Origin: Anaerolineales bacterium
GTDB lineage: Bacteria; Chloroflexota; Anaerolineae; Aggregatilineales; UBA2796
DNA length: 64,000 bases
Direction of reading: 5' to 3'
Assembly (NCBI GenBank): GCA_015075625.1
Contig: JABTTZ010000003.1
Location: 124,001 to 188,000 of the forward strand
The translations under genes were made by a program, and so were the position numbers. This document shows, piece by piece, positions 60,856-64,000 of the stretch. The notes under the pieces were generated by a model that was given only the letters and a program-made list of their open reading frames with translations, had not been told where the DNA came from and ran no database searches. Within the stretch, counting starts at the first letter, position 1. Each line of letters starts with the position of its first letter.

Positions 60856-62313
60856 CTAGCCGAAGCGCCGCCCATGAATTGCCCGTTCGTCAAGGACTGC
60901 CCCCACATCGTCCGCCGAAGTGAAGGGCAGCATGTCGATCCATACGTTCGGGTAACGGTCTGCGATCTGCGCCCGCAAGAAGGTGGACATCTCCGGCGCG
61001 GTGAGAATCGTCACCCCAACGCTTTTTTCGTGGGGGATGTTCGCTAGGTACTCCACCGAGGGGAGGATCGTCGGCTTGAAGCGTTCCCAATAGGCACGCC
61101 CTCGCTGGAAGAACCACGCCGGGCTGAAGCCGGGAGCGAGGATCAGAAAATGGTAGTTGGGCGACCCGTGAATTGGACCCGGACCACGCTGCACGGCGAG
61201 AGGATCAATCCCGCCGAGGGGATCAAGGGCTGGCACGCTTTTGTAACGGGGGGGCGTCTGCGCCAAGCGGGGGACCGCCGGCAGCACCCCGCCCGGATTG
61301 GCGAAATACTCATCTTCCTTCCACAGAGTAACCCCAAAAAACCATGGGGGAGCGGAATCGACAATCCAATTGAACATAGCAACCGTCGCCTCCCCGTGAC
61401 TGTGCCACGTATAACCCGGGAAGCGCGTATCTAGCCGATGGTGATCGCCCGCCGACATCGGGACGGGCGTCAGCCCGCCTTCCGTCCCCACGACAGGGAT
61501 CGCCCCGCCACCAAACATGGTCAGAAACTTGTACATGAAGGCATGACCCATCCCACACAAGCCGATGGGGTCGCCGTTGGGCTGGTCGGGCGGACCGGAA
61601 TAGGCGGTGAGACCAGGTTTATCCATTTGGGTGATTGGATCATAGGGGTATTCAAAGCGCCAGCCGCCCTCATTGGCATTTTGCGCCCCCGCCGGGCGCG
61701 GATCGAGCGGACCCGCCCCTTCCTGATAAAAGTGGTTGTAAAAGTAGGGGTGTGTCGCCACCCACAGCCCATTATTGGCAATAGCGCGGAAGCGATCAAA
61801 GTGGTTATCGGCAAGGTAGAGCATCATTGCGTTGAGCCAGCCGGGGGCATCGTAATGCCGACCAATCGATTCTGAAAGCGCCGGAAATGCCGGATAGCCC
61901 CCCATGTTGATGATGATCTCGGCAAAGTTCAGCCAGTTCATCATGATCGGGATGATTGTCCCCGCCATGTCGCGGTAATCGGGCAAAAAGCCCTCTTGCC
62001 ATTCGTTATCGAGATTCGGCTCGTTGTAAAACTCGAACCAACGCACACCAATGTTGTAATAGGCACGCCAAATGCCGACCAGATCGTTCGTTGGGGCACC
62101 GGCACCAAAACGCGGACGCCAAACACGCACAATCGGCGTGATGTTTCGGCGCAGCATCTCTTGGACGTTATCAAGGTAGTCGGGACCAATGGTGACCAGT
62201 TTTGCCCACCCCATCCCCGTTTGGCTGAGGGCGTCAATGCTCATTCGCGAGGCGGCGCTGAAGTTATGCATCCCGCGTGGGTTGCGCGACCATTGATATT
62301 CATTCAAAAGCAT
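60856..62313 (-). CDS. GH-A-clan glycoside-hydrolase-like protein with C-terminal partner domain
   Basis: A 485-residue protein. The barrel part has VTIGPDYLDNVQEMLRRNIT, the acid/base motif FYNEPNLDNEW (Glu after Asn, as in GH5-type enzymes) and a likely nucleophile in VVGTEGGLTP. The last ~100 residues (NYHFLILAPGFSPAWFFQRG) repeat a domain found as a separate small protein just upstream. There is no signal peptide. Substrate unknown. The ATG overlaps the stop of that small gene (TAATG). Confidence 0.78.
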   Translation of the reverse strand: MLLNEYQWSRNPRGMHNFSAASRMSIDALSQTGMGWAKLVTIGPDYLDNVQEMLRRNITPIVRVWRPRFGAGAPTNDLVGIWRAYYNIGVRWFEFYNEPNLDNEWQEGFLPDYRDMAGTIIPIMMNWLNFAEIIINMGGYPAFPALSESIGRHYDAPGWLNAMMLYLADNHFDRFRAIANNGLWVATHPYFYNHFYQEGAGPLDPRPAGAQNANEGGWRFEYPYDPITQMDKPGLTAYSGPPDQPNGDPIGLCGMGHAFMYKFLTMFGGGAIPVVGTEGGLTPVPMSAGDHHRLDTRFPGYTWHSHGEATVAMFNWIVDSAPPWFFGVTLWKEDEYFANPGGVLPAVPRLAQTPPRYKSVPALDPLGGIDPLAVQRGPGPIHGSPNYHFLILAPGFSPAWFFQRGRAYWERFKPTILPSVEYLANIPHEKSVGVTILTAPEMSTFLRAQIADRYPNVWIDMLPFTSADDVGAVLDERAIHGRRFG

Positions 62314-62648
62314 TAGGAAGATTCCTCTAAAAGACCAAAACGCTGCCCAAATTCTGCCCGTCCATCGAGCGTCAATTTCAGATCGCGGACGACATCGTAC
62401 ACCAGCGGATCAAGCTCAAGGCGGGGAAAGCGCTTTTTCACCTCCGCCAGCACCGTAGGGGCAAGATCGCGCCGCATAAGAACGGTCAGCACCGTCCGTT
62501 TCCCTCGCGGCAGATGATCGATCAGATCAAGGGCGCTGATGACGATGGGGCGAAACCGTTCCCAATAGTGCTGCGCCGCGTCAAAGAGCCAATCAGCGCT
62601 GAGCGCCGCTGGAAGGTAGAGAAAATGATAATCAGGAGCTTTTGCCAC
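62313..62648 (-). CDS. Small stand-alone copy of the C-terminal domain of the neighbouring glycosidase
   Basis: 111 residues from GTG 62648, with GAGG upstream. It aligns with the end of the downstream gene: DYHFLYLPAALSADWLFDAAQHYWERFRP here against NYHFLILAPGFSPAWFFQRGRAYWERFKP there (spans shortened: YHFL, YWERF, TVLT/TILT, RFGL/RFG). It seems to be an alpha/beta domain, perhaps for binding. The two genes are translationally coupled. Function unknown. Confidence 0.68.
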   Translation of the reverse strand: MAKAPDYHFLYLPAALSADWLFDAAQHYWERFRPIVISALDLIDHLPRGKRTVLTVLMRRDLAPTVLAEVKKRFPRLELDPLVYDVVRDLKLTLDGRAEFGQRFGLLEESS

Positions 62649-63083
62649 GTGCTGAGCCTCATCGTTGCTAGATAGTAACGGTTATAGCGGGTTATCGCTT
62701 CTTTGGCGATTCATCGCTTGGGAACAATTTTTTGATGCGCACGCGCTTAGGGATCGCCTGTTCGATTGCTCGATTGATCGAGAAGGTATGTTTCCAAACT
62801 CCGAAGGGGGGACTGAGAGCAACCGTCCTATTAAACCTAGACGTTACACAGTTGCCTCATCCCCCTCACCGCAGAATTTCTCCCCTTTCCCTGTGTGCGG
62901 GGAAAGGAGACGGGGGATAGGAGTTCTTCTAGAAATTTTCTTGACGAACTACGCACGTTACGTTGCACCATTGGTTTATTAAGGGAGGGATCATCCAAAC
63001 ACGCAGCCTGATTCCCACCTGCCATCGTTCTGCCGCCGTTTTGCCATACAATTGATCTATCCTACGCTTGGAGGATTCGTGAT
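62649..63083. other. Intergenic region with GC-rich repeat
   Basis: No credible gene. A CTCCCCTTTCCC / GGGGAAAGGAG hairpin-like repeat lies at 62880-62910, a common intergenic motif type in this window. The TTGGAGGATTCG ribosome site of the next gene is at its end. Confidence 0.5.
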
Positions 63084-63791
63084 ATGGCACAGCGCATTTT
63101 GGTGGTGGAGGATGAACCGGGAGTTAGCAACCTGCTGGCATACAACCTACGAAAAGCGCACTATGAGGTAGAACTTGCTGTTGATGGACGCCAAGCCCTT
63201 GCGATGGTGCGCAGCGCTATGCCTGATCTGATTGTGCTTGATCTGATGCTGCCGGAGATGGACGGGCTTGAGGTCTGCCGCGAAATCCGCCGGACAAGCC
63301 ACGTCCCGATCATCATCCTGACTGCACAAGGGGAGGAGATTGACCGCGTGGTGGGGCTTGAATTGGGTGCGGATGATTACGTCTGTAAGCCGTTCAGTGT
63401 CCGAGAACTCTTGGCGCGGATAAAAGCCGTTCTGCGCCGCCTTCCTGATCTGCCACAAGCCTCTTCCCAACCACCCGCAGCTGTCTCCGTTCAAGGCACG
63501 TTACGCCTTGATGCCGAGCGGCGTGAGGTCTTTCTAGGGGATACCCTTTTAGACCTCAGCAAATTGGAATTTGATCTGCTCCACTGGCTGCTGATGCATC
63601 CGGGCAGGGTCTTTACCCGTGAGGAACTGTTAGAACAGATATGGGGCTACGCTTACACAGGGGATACCCGCACCGTTGACAGCAGCATCAAACGGCTTCG
63701 GTCCAAACTACGTGCCGCCGATCCCCGTGTGGATTACCTTGTGGCAGTGCGCGGTATTGGCTATAAGTTCAGTCAGGAGGACGGGGCATGA
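63084..63791 (+). CDS. OmpR/PhoP-type response regulator
   Basis: A 235-residue regulator. The receiver has ILVVEDEPG, phospho-acceptor Asp in LIVLDLMLPEMDG, ILTAQG and YVCKPFSV. The winged helix has LSKLEFDLLHWLLMHPG, IWGYAYTGDTRTVDSSIKRLRSKL and VRGIGYKF. GGAGG lies about 9-12 nt before the ATG. The histidine kinase gene overlaps its end by ATGA, forming a two-component pair. Confidence 0.95.
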   Translation: MAQRILVVEDEPGVSNLLAYNLRKAHYEVELAVDGRQALAMVRSAMPDLIVLDLMLPEMDGLEVCREIRRTSHVPIIILTAQGEEIDRVVGLELGADDYVCKPFSVRELLARIKAVLRRLPDLPQASSQPPAAVSVQGTLRLDAERREVFLGDTLLDLSKLEFDLLHWLLMHPGRVFTREELLEQIWGYAYTGDTRTVDSSIKRLRSKLRAADPRVDYLVAVRGIGYKFSQEDGA

Positions 63792-64000
63792 TCTCTTTGG
63801 GGCGTCTGCTAACCCTCAGCTATTTCGTGATTGTCCTGCTCAGCTTTGCGCTGATCGCGCCATTGGCTTGGGTATTGTTGGAACAAACCTATCTGGAGAC
63901 GCAGCAGGCGAACATTTTGGCGCAGGCGCGTCTGGCTGCCCAAGCGGTGCAATCTGCTGCACCGCCCCCCGCCATCCCCTACTCGCAGTCGGCAAACATT
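63788..64000 (+). CDS. Sensor histidine kinase, N-terminal part (truncated by window end)
   Basis: The ATG overlaps the stop of the response regulator (ATGA). The 71 visible residues start with a transmembrane helix (MISLGRLLTLSYFVIVLLSF) and continue into a probable periplasmic sensor region (ETQQANILAQARLAAQAVQ). The kinase core lies outside the window. Position and overlap indicate the cognate kinase. Confidence 0.75.
   Translation, partial: MISLGRLLTLSYFVIVLLSFALIAPLAWVLLEQTYLETQQANILAQARLAAQAVQSAAPPPAIPYSQSANI

Overview
The window looks like a chromosomal segment of a Chloroflexota bacterium, probably of the Anaerolineae type. This is inferred from the gene mix, not from a marker phylogeny. 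The mix includes eukaryote-like Ser/Thr kinases with PQQ or TPR tails, a PP2C/FHA/VWA signalling operon, a TIGR01906-type membrane protein, SpoVS, LysM lipoproteins, SWIM-like repeats and many short GC-rich dispersed hairpin repeats. Coding density is high, on both strands. There is no rRNA operon, prophage or CRISPR array.

Layout. 0-7 kb: the end of a membrane protein, a coiled-coil double glycosyltransferase, a GT-C glycosyltransferase, and an orphan cytosine-5 DNA methyltransferase whose motif order is circularly permuted (IX-X before I-VIII). 7.07-7.48 kb: the truncated left end of an IS3-family element. 7.5-15.5 kb: CorA, a TIGR01906 protein, a PD40-type propeller lipoprotein-like protein, an esterase, a luciferase-domain protein, HU, isoaspartyl peptidase and an MFS carrier. 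15.8-22.1 kb: a signalling operon of PQQ-propeller kinase, PP2C phosphatase, J-domain/VWA protein, zinc-ribbon/FHA protein and a small protein, followed by an orphan OmpR-type regulator. 22.2-30.2 kb: tRNA-Leu(CAA) with a terminator, a DUF3291 protein, two hydrolases, a large kinase-ATPase-TPR regulator and a LysM/M23 lipoprotein.

30.4-33.2 kb: two ~372-bp inverted copies of a MITE-like element flank a geranylgeranyl-reductase-like flavoprotein, its overlapping 2[4Fe-4S] ferredoxin and the RNase P RNA gene. 33.2-38.1 kb: lipid genes (WS/DGAT-SCP2 fusion, patatin, acyl-CoA dehydrogenase). 38.27-39.04 kb: a tRNA-Arg(UCU) gene interrupted in the anticodon loop, after U36, by a ~696-nt group I intron. 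The intron carries a frameshifted HNH homing endonuclease on the strand opposite to the tRNA. I regard this as the most notable object in the window.

39-49 kb: mtnA, a GH13 alpha-amylase-like enzyme, an HpcH/HpaI aldolase, a PHP phosphoesterase, spoVS, a TPR protein, rsmG and a trypsin-like protein with Thr at the expected Ser position. 49-55 kb: a response regulator, a tandem SWIM-like protein preceded by a strong promoter and an intrinsic terminator (candidate attenuator or sRNA), a HEAT-repeat protein and a P-type ATPase. 55-64 kb: a LysM membrane protein translationally coupled to an ECF sigma factor with its own candidate ECF promoter, an FMN azoreductase, an ABC-F ATPase, a GH-A-clan glycosidase with a stand-alone copy of its own C-terminal domain, and the start of a response regulator/histidine kinase pair that runs off the right edge.
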